A stretch of DNA of 64,000 nt from the NCBI GenBank assembly GCA_012932295.1, contig JAAONU010000002.1, positions 38,623,521 through 38,687,520 on the forward strand, written 5' to 3'. The position numbers and the translations under genes were made by a program. Source of the stretch: Cyclina sinensis. Its lineage: Eukaryota > Mollusca > Bivalvia > Venerida > Veneridae. The notes below the pieces were generated by a model. The model worked only from the letters and a program-made list of their open reading frames with translations. It was not told where the DNA came from and did not search any database. Shown one piece after another: positions 14,073 to 24,600 of the stretch (position 1 is the stretch's first letter; every line of letters begins with the position of its first letter).

Positions 14073-14575
14073 TGTAGTAACCTAGCCTATGAGGTCAATT
14101 TGGGACACCCATCCACTAACCATGGATAACGTTGCTTAACTTAGCAAACGTTCCAGACACTCCAACCATGTCGCTAAAGAGCTAGCCCAACAGCGAGGCT
14201 GTTGGAAATGCCTTATATACCCGGTGTCCACTACACTCCTCCCCTCTTTAACCTTTAGGAGCTGGGCATCTACTGTAAAGTTTTCTACAGAGACTCCATT
14301 CTGCTCCAACTGTGCAAGGGACTCAATTCCCACTGCACTCCAAGTGCACACAGGCACTAACCAAGGTAAAGAACCGGCGAAGATTTGTAGAATTACCGCT
14401 GCCACCAATGTAGTCACCTGGCCTATGAGGTCAACTTGGGACACCCATCCAAGTACTAACCATGGATAACGTTGCTTAACTTAGCAAACGTTCCAGACAC
14501 TCCAACCATGTCGCTAAAGAGCTAGCCCAACAGCGAGACTGTTGGAAATGCCTTATATACCCGGTGTTCACTACA
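14073..14575 (-). mobile_element. TRIM: miniature LTR retrotransposon in PKNOX intron 1
   Basis: Two direct repeats, 14073-14235 and 14409-14575, both run TGTAGT...ACTACA and differ by a few substitutions and one 4-bp indel. They flank a 173-bp interior. Read on the minus strand, the interior starts just after the 5' LTR with TTGGTGGCAGCGGT, a primer-binding-site-like TGG start. It ends with AAAGAGGGGAGGAG, a polypurine tract touching the 3' LTR. Each LTR contains TATATAAGG. ATAT flanks both outer ends, a short target duplication. There is no coding capacity, so it must have been mobilised in trans. It lies in the same orientation as PKNOX. A 102-codon ORF across it is chance. Confidence 0.8.
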
Positions 14576-14882
14576 ATATTTACCAAGATATAAAAATACA
14601 GACATAAGCGGCTACTTTCACTTTCGGTTTATTGTCGCGTGACCTAGTTCCAACAATCAGGTGCACACAGGACAAAAATCATTATTTCAAAACATGTTTA
14701 AAAGTAGGTCAAAATGCGAAAAAGCGGCATTTCGTAGATCTTTACAAAATCATTCATAACTTCAGAGATTCAGCAATAGAATATTAAGCAAACATGTGGC
14801 ATAAATCATTCACACCGACCAGCATCTCTGTTAATCAAATCTTCGCGATCAGAAGAAGCCACGTCTGTAATTGGTAGCTTAC

Positions 14883-14950
14883 CTATTTCAGCGACATTGT
14901 CACTCTTCGTCAAAATGGCGGGCGTCAGATCATCGATACTGCCCACATAC
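14883..14950 (-). promoter_or_regulatory. Probable PKNOX noncoding first exon and core promoter
   Basis: On the minus strand a motif AAAATGGCGGGCG-like block (plus-strand ~14912-14926) is read as CGCCCGCCATTTT, the YY1-type signal common at TATA-less promoters. It is followed by a consensus donor ATAG|GTAAGC with the exon end at 14883. The exon would contain a tiny upstream ORF of four codons ending in TAG just before the donor. The next PKNOX exon downstream has a matching acceptor near 13452. The start site itself cannot be fixed from sequence. Confidence 0.5.
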
Positions 14951-14999
14951 CACGTGGCTATTTACGTCATGTGTACTAATTGGGGGCTCAATTTAAAAT

Positions 15000-16140
15000 G
15001 GGATTTGAAAATCTGAAATATAAACTAAAATATTAAATGAGTTAATTATTCCGTCATTGTTTTAATGTGCAATGTTTTTATGACTTAAATAAGGTAGAAA
15101 AAAATCAAGGTTATCTATATGAATGCCCCTTTTTAAAGGCCGAACCCTTAAGGAACCTCTCATTTGTTGATTTTTCAACCATGTGACCTAGCAATCAGCG
15201 AACTGGTAACAATGGGTCCATATGTCAAATTGCTTCAAAGTCTCATTATTGATTAGAACCCCCGCCCTTAAGTGCAAGTGACATATGATATGACACTGAG
15301 TTATTACTGTGGATGCGGCCTCCTTCGAGCTTAGAACGTAAACGTTCGGGAAAAGAATTGGCGAAAATAATAACTAAAATACTTATGTATTAATGACAAT
15401 TTCGTATTAAGATATTTTTTATCTGACAGGGGCGGATCTATGCAGGTTTCCTAATGTGTCGTGTCATGCTGTGTCCAAGAAAACCTTTCATTATAAGCAC
15501 ATGTGTAATTTCCGCATGGTTTTATCTTTGATAAAGAGTTGAGCCATGGAAAGCAACCTTGACTTTAAATATTGGCCTGCTACATGTACATATTTAAACA
15601 GTGCAATTTAATTTTGTGACCGCTGATCTTTATATTATGAAACCACGAGCTACCATGCATGTTCACTTTCATCAGAGACGTATAATATTCGTCATATATA
15701 AGTATTTTATTATACGTCTCAGCTTTTATTAACTATTTTCTACCGAGTTAAAGACTGACAGCCGCAAATGTTCCTTTTATGTTTTGGTGTTAGTTGTTTA
15801 AAGAATATAACTAACTAGCAGAGGTCGGTTATGTTTCAGTTGAGGTATGTGTTGTGTTGAACCAATCTCCTCGCAGTGATCTCCCCTTCGTTCTTTGGAA
15901 AGATCTCTGCAGACACGGGTTGACCTTAGCTGGATTTCAGCTATATTTACATGTATGAACTTTTTTAAAGAATTTATTTTTTTCTCTTTTTTGTTTAGTA
16001 ACAATTGGAATTGCATCGATTTAACATGCTTTGGTATAATGAAATTTTTAAAAAAGTAACTTGAAAAAAAAGTTTAACATTTTGTTTATTTACTTTCGAC
16101 CATCATCACGTGACATGCCTGGCGGTAGTGATTACTGTAC
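15000..16140. other. Intergenic region between PKNOX and the zinc-finger gene
   Basis: No coding or known repeat is supported. It includes the second GAGACGTA hairpin (15675-15720). A TATA-like stretch AGTATAAAAGGGAAG (~16145-16158) follows a CACGTGA E-box (~16108), close to where the plus-strand gene could start. Confidence 0.35.
15675..15720. repeat. Small palindromic hairpin (copy 2, GAGACGTA stem)
   Basis: GAGACGTATAATA (15675-15687) pairs over 13 bases with TATTATACGTCTC (15708-15720) around a 20-base AT-rich loop. It shares its stem core with the hairpin at 1562-1603. Confidence 0.65.
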
Positions 16141-16475
16141 TGAAAGTATAAAAGGGAAGTAACCACTGTTGAACACATAAACACAAGGTACATGTTCTAG
16201 CGTAACATTGATCAAAAGCTCATCACATCACAGGCTCCAGTTACTCAAAGATATTTAGAATGACTGAATGTACTTTTCCTATAATTGTTCTGGTAAATCT
16301 TAAGCACAAAAACTTGCTCAGAATGAAGAAAAAGCTCAAAGTGATCCGATACTGTAATGCTCAACTGGGATTACATTTTTCGCGGATGTGGATGAAAAGG
16401 GGAAAAAGGTTTCGTCTACTAACACAACAAGGGAAATAACAAGGGAAAGGTCACGGCTAATCGGAAACATGGTGA
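16105..16475 (+). promoter_or_regulatory. Candidate promoter and first noncoding exon for the plus-strand gene
   Basis: CACGTGA, then AGTATAAAAGGG, then a consensus donor ACATG|GTGAGT near 16470. The first supported coding exon of the plus-strand gene (21605) lies behind an acceptor at 21531, so an upstream exon must exist, and this is the nearest plausible one. No transcript evidence is available. Confidence 0.25.
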
Positions 16476-17040
16476 GTCCTACGAACTCAAATACCAAACG
16501 TAAGAAGACTTCCAGGACGATATTTTTGGGTAAGCAGATATTGTAATTCGTTTTCAAAGCTTGTTGACATAATGTAAGATGGCTTTTTAATTAGATGTTA
16601 AACAATTCTAATACTTTAGCTAAAAATATTATGATTGTGGTGTGAGATATAAAAGTAGTTCTGCCTATTTCGTGTATTCGTTTCTTCATGACCTACTTTC
16701 TTAAAATAAGCCATTCGCCTCCCAGTGTGTTCGTTTCACTTAGAAACATGTTTATACCTCTTAAATTGACAATTTTTAGCATACAGGTTACCCTTTTTAG
16801 AATGTTTTGAAAGATTACTGATCGTTTTGTCAGATAAACAATTAAATTTGGTACTACAGTTTGGTACTACTTTTTAACTGGAATAACACTGTGAACTGCT
16901 GCCGATTAGAGAATGTGCATGCAGATGGCATCTTGCTAGGAAAGGGAAAGGAAAAATATGTATTAAAGTAAATAAATAATAAGTGAAGAGCTTTAAGATT
17001 GCTTTAATTCCATCCATTGACTGACACAAGTCCTGATTTT

Positions 17041-17345
17041 TTATGCCCCAAAGGGAGGTAGGTATATAGTTTTTGAACTTTCCGTCCATCTGGTTGCATT
17101 TACTTCCTACATGGACACAACACCCCTTTGGTCAAGACCTTCCCACTGACCTGTATTTATTTGACCTTGACCCCTGGATGACCTTCACCATGAAGATCCA
17201 ATTGTCCAAAAACTTTAACATTAGCAATAACTTCCTTATTAGTAAGTGAATATACTTAATACTTGGACACAAAACCGCTTCAGATTGGCCTATATTTATT
17301 TGACCTTGACCCCTGAAAGTCCTCAGCTCAAATGTCAAAGCACCA
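17041..17345 (+). mobile_element. Family B fragment
   Basis: Starts at TTATGCCCCAAAGGGAGG, then TATAGTTTTTGAACTTTCCGTCC, and holds about two modules with 'TTTATTTGACCTTGACCCC' and 'ACTTGGACACAA' as in the long copy at 44009-45490. It is truncated and non-coding. Confidence 0.65.
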
Positions 17346-17394
17346 CTTTTTGGGCATTGTCATCTTACAGTGACAGTTCTTACAGTGACAGTGA

Positions 17395-17570
17395 CTTACC
17401 TTGCTGGTGGCAATTGTGTTTGCCTTTGTGACCAGTGCAGACCAAGATCAGCCTGCACATCTGTGCAGTCTGATCATGGTCTGCACTATTCACCATTCAG
17501 TCAATAAATTTTCAGAAAACACCCCTGTAAACAATTCATGGATCTGTCCAAATTGAAAGATGGACAAGTC
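17395..17570 (+). repeat. Hairpin-bearing short repeat, copy 1
   Basis: Positions 17434-17459 and 17462-17487 form a 26-bp inverted repeat matching at 24 of 26 positions, with a two-base loop. The outer stem is AGTGCAGACC/GGTCTGCACT. Related copies with decayed stems lie at 38345-38515 and 47830-47980, all followed by 'TCAGTAAATTTTCAG'-like and 'CTGTCCAAA' blocks. Confidence 0.7.
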
Positions 17571-18479
17571 CATTTAGAATATTTACCAAGGTAAGGGTAA
17601 GGACCAAGCAGAACAAATTTTGTTTCAGTTAACATTTGATATTGTATTATTAAATCAAGTACCCTCCAAAAACATGCATCCCCACTGTAAAGCTTCTGAA
17701 TCCTTTGGTCTAAGGTCTGAGTATGATATATTTTAACTGGTGAAGAATATTTCAGAAATGTAGAAAAAATATATGACAAAATAGAATACGAGTTGTGAAT
17801 CCACATAAAATAACACTCCCCGTTTTCTTATTTAATTTAGGATATATATTGTAATTTACAAAGGTATCTTAAATTTACTCTTGCAAAGAGTACTTTTTTC
17901 TGAAAAGTAATTACAAAAGCAAACAATGACTGAATGATATCAATATTCATGGTAATATTATATAAATGGAAGTAGCAGAATAATTTCAAAAACAATTCTT
18001 ATGCTCCCAGAGAAAGTGCATATTGTTTTTGGTATATCTGTTTGTTTGTTGACTTTTTTTGTCACAAAACTTAAACCTTTTTGAGCCCCTGCAGGGACTT
18101 GGCGCTCATTCAAACTTAGTGCTTGTTCAGTTTGAAGTGTTTTCCGCATCCGATATCTGTAGCTGTTTCAAGCAATTTTTTTAATGAAAAAAAATGAATT
18201 TTATGCAAGACCTATCTTGTATTTGTCATGAAATGATTCCAAATTCATTTGTAATGAAAAAAGAACAACCTAAAAATACCACACATTACATGTAGGTACT
18301 CCTTTATGGGACAATGCCTTATGGAATGAATATGCTGTCTTTTTATGTAACAAGGCAATATTTTTCCAAAATACTGAATAAGCAGTGAAAATCATAAATG
18401 GAAAACTCATTAGTTGGCACTCAAGACTTCCAAAATTTGGTATGTAGTTTTGTTGTGTAATCCTCTACAATGATTTTTC

Positions 18480-18830
18480 AGATAAAGCTTCTGGGTTCAT
18501 TATTTGCTCCAATCCAAGGACCATATAGAAAATACAAAAGAAAATCTTTAAACCACAAGGCCTAGGCTTTTGAAATGTTTCATGAAGCACCTTGTTCAAA
18601 CCTTGCCACTGGGGTCCTTATTGACTGCCCCACAGCGGTTAGATATTTAACCTAGACCTGTTTACAGAAACTCTTAAAAAAATCTTCTTGTCAGAAACCT
18701 TATGGCAGAGACTTCTGAAATTTGGTAAGCATTGTCCTGTGAACCTCTATCAAAATTGTTCAAACTTTGCCCCATGGGGTTACTTGTGGCTTCACCCCAG
18801 GGGCAGGAATATTATTATTGGAAAACTGTC
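18480..18830 (+). mobile_element. Family A fragment
   Basis: Contains the family A module signature (AAACCACAAGGCCTAG, 'GTCAGAAACC', 'CCTCTATCAAAATTGTTCAAA', 'CCCCAGGGGCAG') without either terminal hairpin. It is an old truncated copy. Confidence 0.5.
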
Positions 18831-18891
18831 AACTTCAGCTTGAACTTATTACTGCCAAAAGTCAATACTGACTATATTAGGCAGGCACATG

Positions 18892-19656
18892 CAGTGGCAT
18901 TGCCAGGCATATGCCAGTATGCCATAGGCATACTTAATGAAAATAAAGTTGAAAAAATAAGGCTGTCTAGTTGATACAGACAAAGCTACCTTCACCAGGG
19001 AAGTGAGGAAGTGGGTTACATGGTGGACTGACTTGCCATGGATCATCCACAAGCTCCCAAAACACTCCAAGACACTACACCACTGGCTAATGAGCAGCAC
19101 TTCCCCAATGTCTGTCATAGCTAGTTAGGTCTGCTCACTATGCCAGTGTCTACTGCTACAGCGGAACAGTCATTCAGCACAATGAAGAGGGTGAAAACGT
19201 ACTTCAGATCTACTATGACCACTGAAAGGCTATCTGGGCTAGGCTTTATGACCGTTTATAGAGACACTGAAATTAACTCTGATATATAGTGGATAAATGT
19301 GCAGCAAGGAAACAATGCCGCCTGGCATTTCTCTTCAGAGAATAATCCTGATAAATAACTACATACTACATGTTAATTTCATATAGGACTGCTTTGCATA
19401 GCGCAAGTTATTCTGTAGTCACTAAAATAAAATATAAACTTGTGTACTGACTGAGTCAGACATCTTTACACTGAAGTTAAAATAAGAGGAATTAAATGTG
19501 CTCACAAATGACACCCGAATGCGTTATGTTGCATTTAAAATTTATAATTTTTTGGGGGGAAGACCAAACCCCCTGTAATATAAAAGGGAGGGGGACACCT
19601 CCTCCCTTAACCAACCCCCAAGGCGTATAATTCATGTGAGCCCAGCTACGCCACTG
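18892..19656 (+). mobile_element. hAT-type DNA transposon remnant with transposase C-terminus
   Basis: The ends are imperfect inverted repeats: CAGTGGCATTGCCAGG on the left, and on the right the complement of CAGTGGCGTAGCTGG, a hAT-like terminus. Both sides are flanked by ACATG, shorter than the 8-bp duplication expected for hAT. The interior, read forward from ~19140, encodes VSTATAEQSFSTMKRVKTYF and RSTMTTERLSGL, the C-terminal dimerisation region of hAT transposases. Stop codons occur just upstream and downstream, so the transposase is a pseudogene and most of the element has been deleted. Confidence 0.75.
19070..19290 (+). pseudogene. hAT transposase dimerisation-domain fragment
   Basis: A translation with LLTMPVSTATAEQSFS and then MKRVKTYFRSTMTTERLSG matches the conserved C-terminal block of hAT transposases. 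An in-frame stop precedes LGLLTMP and another follows ~25 residues after the motif. There is no start and no catalytic DDE core in the element, so it is inactive. Confidence 0.75.
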
Positions 19657-19941
19657 ACATGTAAGGAACATTAAAAATAATCAGTGATAAAAACTAAATG
19701 ATAAAAAGTAAAAGAGATTTTTTTTTGAAAGATCTTACATAAACATGGGAATATTGAAATCCATAAAACTTATTTATTCCACTGATGAAAGCTGGAATAG
19801 CCTTGAACTCGGTAGTTTGTTCAAGAGTCATATTGCCTGTGGAAAGAATGTGTTTGTGTTGCGTTTTTGACTCCTGCATGTGGACTTTGTTGTTACTTGT
19901 ATGTGTGAGATGATCATGATCGACATTGACCTGTTTATTTT

Positions 19942-20716
19942 TAGCTCACCTGAGCAAATCCTCCTAAACCACAAGGCTGTTTTTAACCAAGTTTACAGAA
20001 ATGTTCCTTAAATCGCTCTTTTCTAAAATTCCTCATATTGTTCAGCACCATTGCATATACATTTTTTGTAAAGCTGCAAAAGCCAGAAATAGAAAAAAAA
20101 TTCAAACAACATTTCCTCCAGAACAGCAGGTAATTTTCCATCAAATTTCACAGAAATGTTCCGTACATAGCCCTCTATTAAAATTGTTAAAATGGTTCTG
20201 ATCCATTGAATAAAATGGTTGCCAGAGCTAAAAATAGATTTTCATCAATATTTAGCTTCAAATGACGTCTCCTCCTTGGCCATTTTAAAGCAAATTTGAC
20301 AGAAATGTTCCTTATATTACCCTTTTCAAAAATTGCTCAAACCATTCCTCTCCATTGCACAAAGGGCTGCAAGAGCTAAAAATAGAAAAAATTCAGACAA
20401 TATCTTCCTCTAAACGGCAGAAATGTTCCTTACATAGTTTTCTGTTAAAATTGCTTAAACGGTCCTGATCATTGAACAAAATGGCCACCAGAGCTAAAAA
20501 TAGATTTTCATCAATATTTTGCTTCATATGACATCTCCTCACAAGCTGCTATTTTGAAATTGCTTTTGCCCCATGGATTTTATTTGTATAAAATATGAGA
20601 TCCTAGAAAATCTTCAATTAGAAAATATAATGCTGCATCTGATGTTTGCTTAACAGCAGACCCTCAGCTAAAGTACTCAATTGAGCAATCCAGGGCCATC
20701 ATGGCTCTCTTGTTTA
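19942..20716 (+). mobile_element. Family A-related element
   Basis: Begins TTTTTAGCTCACCTGAGCAAATCC (left half of the terminal hairpin only) and ends GCAATCCAGGGCCATCATGG and CTCTTGTT. Its ~170-bp internal units ('GAGCTAAAAATAGATTTTCATC', 'AGAAATGTTCCTTA') differ from those of other A copies. Non-coding. Confidence 0.7.
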
Positions 20717-20839
20717 TTTTGTATGGCATGAGGAGGCTGGCTGGGTTTATTCTTTGCTGAAGTGTTGACCATTTTAATTCCTTTATCATGTTTGATTCAT
20801 TAATTGTCTAGTCGTAAACATTTTAAACATACTTCCCTT

Positions 20840-21182
20840 TGGACCATTTCTGTTCTGTGAGTGAGGTATTTCTGCCATGGGTGCCATATATGATTGAACA
20901 GTGTTCCTATACCTTTAAACCTTTTAATAATATCTTTTCCTGTCTGAAAGACCAAGATTTTTTATATTTTCTATTAAGTATTGCCTACCGCAGTAACTGG
21001 CCGTCTACCAAGAATGTTCAAATTTTGCTGCTGGGGTCAGTATTGGTTCCACCCATAAGGTCAGATGTTTAACATAGATTTGTATAGACAAAAACCTTGT
21101 TAGAATCATCTGAAATTTGGCATGCAGCCCTCTCTTTTGGTGCAAAAATAAATCCATGTAAGGCCATCATGGCTCTCTTGTG
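20840..21182 (+). mobile_element. Family A fragment with right end
   Basis: Degenerate modules end in AAGGCCATCATGGCTCTCTTG, the A-family right terminus. It is truncated at the left. Confidence 0.45.
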
Positions 21183-21531
21183 TATAGCTGTGTTTTCTTG
21201 CTTTCAAATGCCCCTTTCAGCAGCACCCTGCCCCTTTTAAAGCTTAGTTAGAGCACTGTTAGGTCTTTGTTACAGATTATGTTACAGATTAGCTTCAAAG
21301 GCCAGTGCAAAATCAGAATTGTTTTTGTTTAATCATTTGAGTAAGTATTCTTTAGATTGCTTAGAAACTATAGATATTATAAACAGAACAGTATAAACAA
21401 TATATACCACTAGAAAGAAAGATAAAGTGTAGCAGCATAACTGCGAAGACTGAATAAAACTTTAAACTTGAGAGTTTTGGGGAAGAATTAATTTGTTTCG
21501 TTCTTATTAGATTTGCACTTTACACTTGCAG

Positions 21532-21632
21532 GATGGACTACACTGACATTGATGGTTTAGTAGAGATAAGATTTATACTGTAAGAAGACATATTTCATAC
21601 CAAGATGGCGGGTCAGCAGCAGCAAAATTCAG
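21532..21632 (+). CDS. First coding exon of the zinc-finger gene, with an upstream ORF
   Basis: Acceptor ACACTTGCAG at 21522-21531 precedes the exon. An upstream ATG at 21533 opens a 16-codon ORF that ends in TAA before the main start, and may restrain translation. The main ATG at 21605 has context CAAGATGGCGG and encodes nine residues before a phase-1 donor at 21633. The next exon's acceptor is also phase 1. Confidence 0.6.
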
Positions 21633-24600
21633 GTACTAATCAAGATTTGTATTAATAATACAGTAACACTTTACTATGTAAAGTTGGAATAAGAGTTAAG
21701 ACATTTTCTATAGAATGTATAATTTCAGATTATAATAAGAAGATTGGTTCAAACAATTACATGTTAATAGTAAAAACAATGAGAACATAGGTTACACCTT
21801 TGTCCATACATGCGTACACAAATCCTTAGGGCACAAGGAAGATTTGCCTATTTGCAGGCATTGACAAAGGTTATAAGTTTTTCATTGCATGCATTGGCAA
21901 AGATGCTTTGTAAGGCTTGTCTATGTATGCATAGACAAAGATCATGATGCCTTGTAAGATTTCATGGCGAAAAAGCCTTGTAAGGTTGTTCATACATGCA
22001 TGGGCAGAGATGCCTTGTAAGGTTGTCCATGCATGCATGGGAAAAGGTGCCTTATTAAGGATTGTCCATGACTGTGTATGCATGGGCAAAGGTGTCTTGT
22101 AAGCCATGTCCATGTATGCATGGGCTAAGGTGCTTTGTAAGGCTTGTTCATGTATGTATGGGCAAAGGTGCCTTGTATGGTTGTCCATGAATGCATAAGA
22201 AGAGGTGCCTTGTAAGACTTGTCCACATATGCATGGGCAAAGGTGCGTTGTAAGGCTTGTCCATACATGTATGGGCAAAGGTGCCTTGTAAGGTTGTCCA
22301 TGCATGCATGGGCAAAGGTGCCTTGTAAGGTTGTCCATGCATGCATGGGCAAAGGTGCCACACAAGTTTTCATTTACATTGTATATATTTTCTTTTAAAT
22401 GGTTGAACCTTAACCCTTTATATTAGTATCAATCTGTGCCTTCTGCATGTAGATTAAATGTCTTTGTTTGACTTTACATAATATGACTTGTGTAATAAAT
22501 ACAATAGGAGGTTATAGCTTAACACCCAAACATTATCACAAGTAAATCAGTTTTACAATATACTTTACTTTTTTATGCCCAAGGAGGGCATGTGGTAATT
22601 GTATTATCAGTTATCTGTCTGTCTGTATATATCAAGCCTTCATACATTATAAGGCATTCTTTTTGACACTTATATAATCAGTTAAATTGTGAGTAATAAT
22701 TACTATTAGATCTCCTAGAAAGAATTTTCTCTGGGCAAACTGCTATGATTATAAGATACATACAAGATTTGAAACAGCAACCACTTACATCTCTGTCATA
22801 GTAAAAAATAATTTCTGTTTTTCAGAAAAACTGTCACAACAAGAAGATTTAGACTTTTGTGTATTTTGTCTGAGGTACATTGAAAAAAAAAGATTGAGAT
22901 CACTGCAAAGAAATCTTGTGTTTACAAAAACTACTGATGGTTTCATTCTTGAAAATGTTTTAGACACTCATTTGTTGTCTTTGGTTTCAACATCAGGAAA
23001 ATACTGTCCAGGGTGTCTTTATGCTTGTAAAAGAGTAAAAGATATAAAAGATAATGTGGTGTGTCTAAGAAATGAGGAATGTTTCACTAATCAAGATAAG
23101 GCTGGAAGCAGTAAAAGAAAGTATGCAAGTCAAATGCCATCAAAGAAACCAAAAAAGCCACGTATAGTTGAAAGAATCGAAGAACTTGATTGCCAGATAG
23201 AACTACAGGAAGACAGTGAAGAGACAGAGTCAGATGAAGAAGGTCCAGACAGCTTCTTTAATAAAGAAACCAATTCAGGTAAAAAAAGTTACTCTATATC
23301 AGTAAGTCATTCATTGTGAAATTTTCCTATTGAAAAAAGTTAAACAGCAGACAAACAGCGCATTTTAGAAAAGATGGACTATACACCAACAGAGTCACAA
23401 ATTGGTAATCTAGTTTTTGAGACATGTACAGTTGCCGTACAAATGTTGGTCAATAGTCTATACACTGTTACATAATTGAGTTTGAAGATCTGTTTTACAG
23501 AGATTGATTATAAAGAATTGCTGCAGTTAACTTAGCTTAAACTGTTTTTAGTCCCCTGAAAATATTTTAATGAAACTTGAAACATTGGGTAGATGGCAGT
23601 CTGGAGATTATGCACGTCTTTTTTTTTTCTTCATATGTTGAAAATTTTGGTTGCTTTAGCAACGAATATACTTAAAATATGGCAAATATAACAATATTTG
23701 TGATAACTCAAAAAGTTCTAAGAATAATTCTATGAAACATAAAATATGGATAGGTGATAGTATGGAAATAATGCGTCTCAAGGTTCACAACTCTAGCACC
23801 AAAATTATTAGATTTATCCCCCCTTGAACTTAGAATTTTCATGAAAAAAATGTGTTTTTTTGTAAAACTCAAAAAGTACTGAAAATATTTTTTGGAAACA
23901 TGAAGTATGGATAGGTGACGGTATGAAGATAATGCAACTCAAGGTTCACAACTCTAGCTCCAAAATTATTAGATTTATCCCCCTTGAACTTAGAATTTTC
24001 ATGAAAAAAATGTGTTTTTTTGTATATAACTTCATTATTTCTTAATGTATCTACTTCAAACTTTAAATATTGGTTTCTTATCATCACCCACATCATATGT
24101 GAGAAGGTTCATAATTCTAGCACCTAAATTGTCAGAATTATCATCCTTGAACTTTGAATTTTTTCATTGTTTGTTGAAAAATTTGGTACATTTGTCTTTC
24201 CCTAAAAACTGTATCCAGTGAAATGTGGATAAATGGCAGTATGGAGAATATCCACCTCATTTTTTTATGAACCTAAAGGAGGAATTGTCCATCCTTTTAT
24301 ATGTCATTTCCTCCGAAAACTTTACCATCGACATATTTTCCTTACTGCTGAATGGAATTACTTCAAACTTGGCCACAACAATACCTTGGACAAGACCATT
24401 CCAATGAAGTACATTTCTGTGACCTTGACCTCTGAATGACCTTGACCTTTAAAGTTTTCTTGTCCAAAAACTATATGTTTGGCCATAATTTCCTTATTTC
24501 TGAACAGAATTACTTCAAACTTGGTCACTACAACCCCTTCGATAAGACCTTCTCAGCAACATATATTTCTTTGACCTTAACCTCTAAATGATCTTGACCT

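Noticed and set aside
14136..14444. 102-codon minus-strand ORF
   Set aside because: It runs from one LTR through the interior into the other LTR of the TRIM and has no similarity to Gag or Pol.
21871..22365. 164-codon minus-strand ORF with MHGQPYKAPLP-like repeats
   Set aside because: A product of the intron minisatellite; three overlapping frames are all open, and no signal supports a gene.
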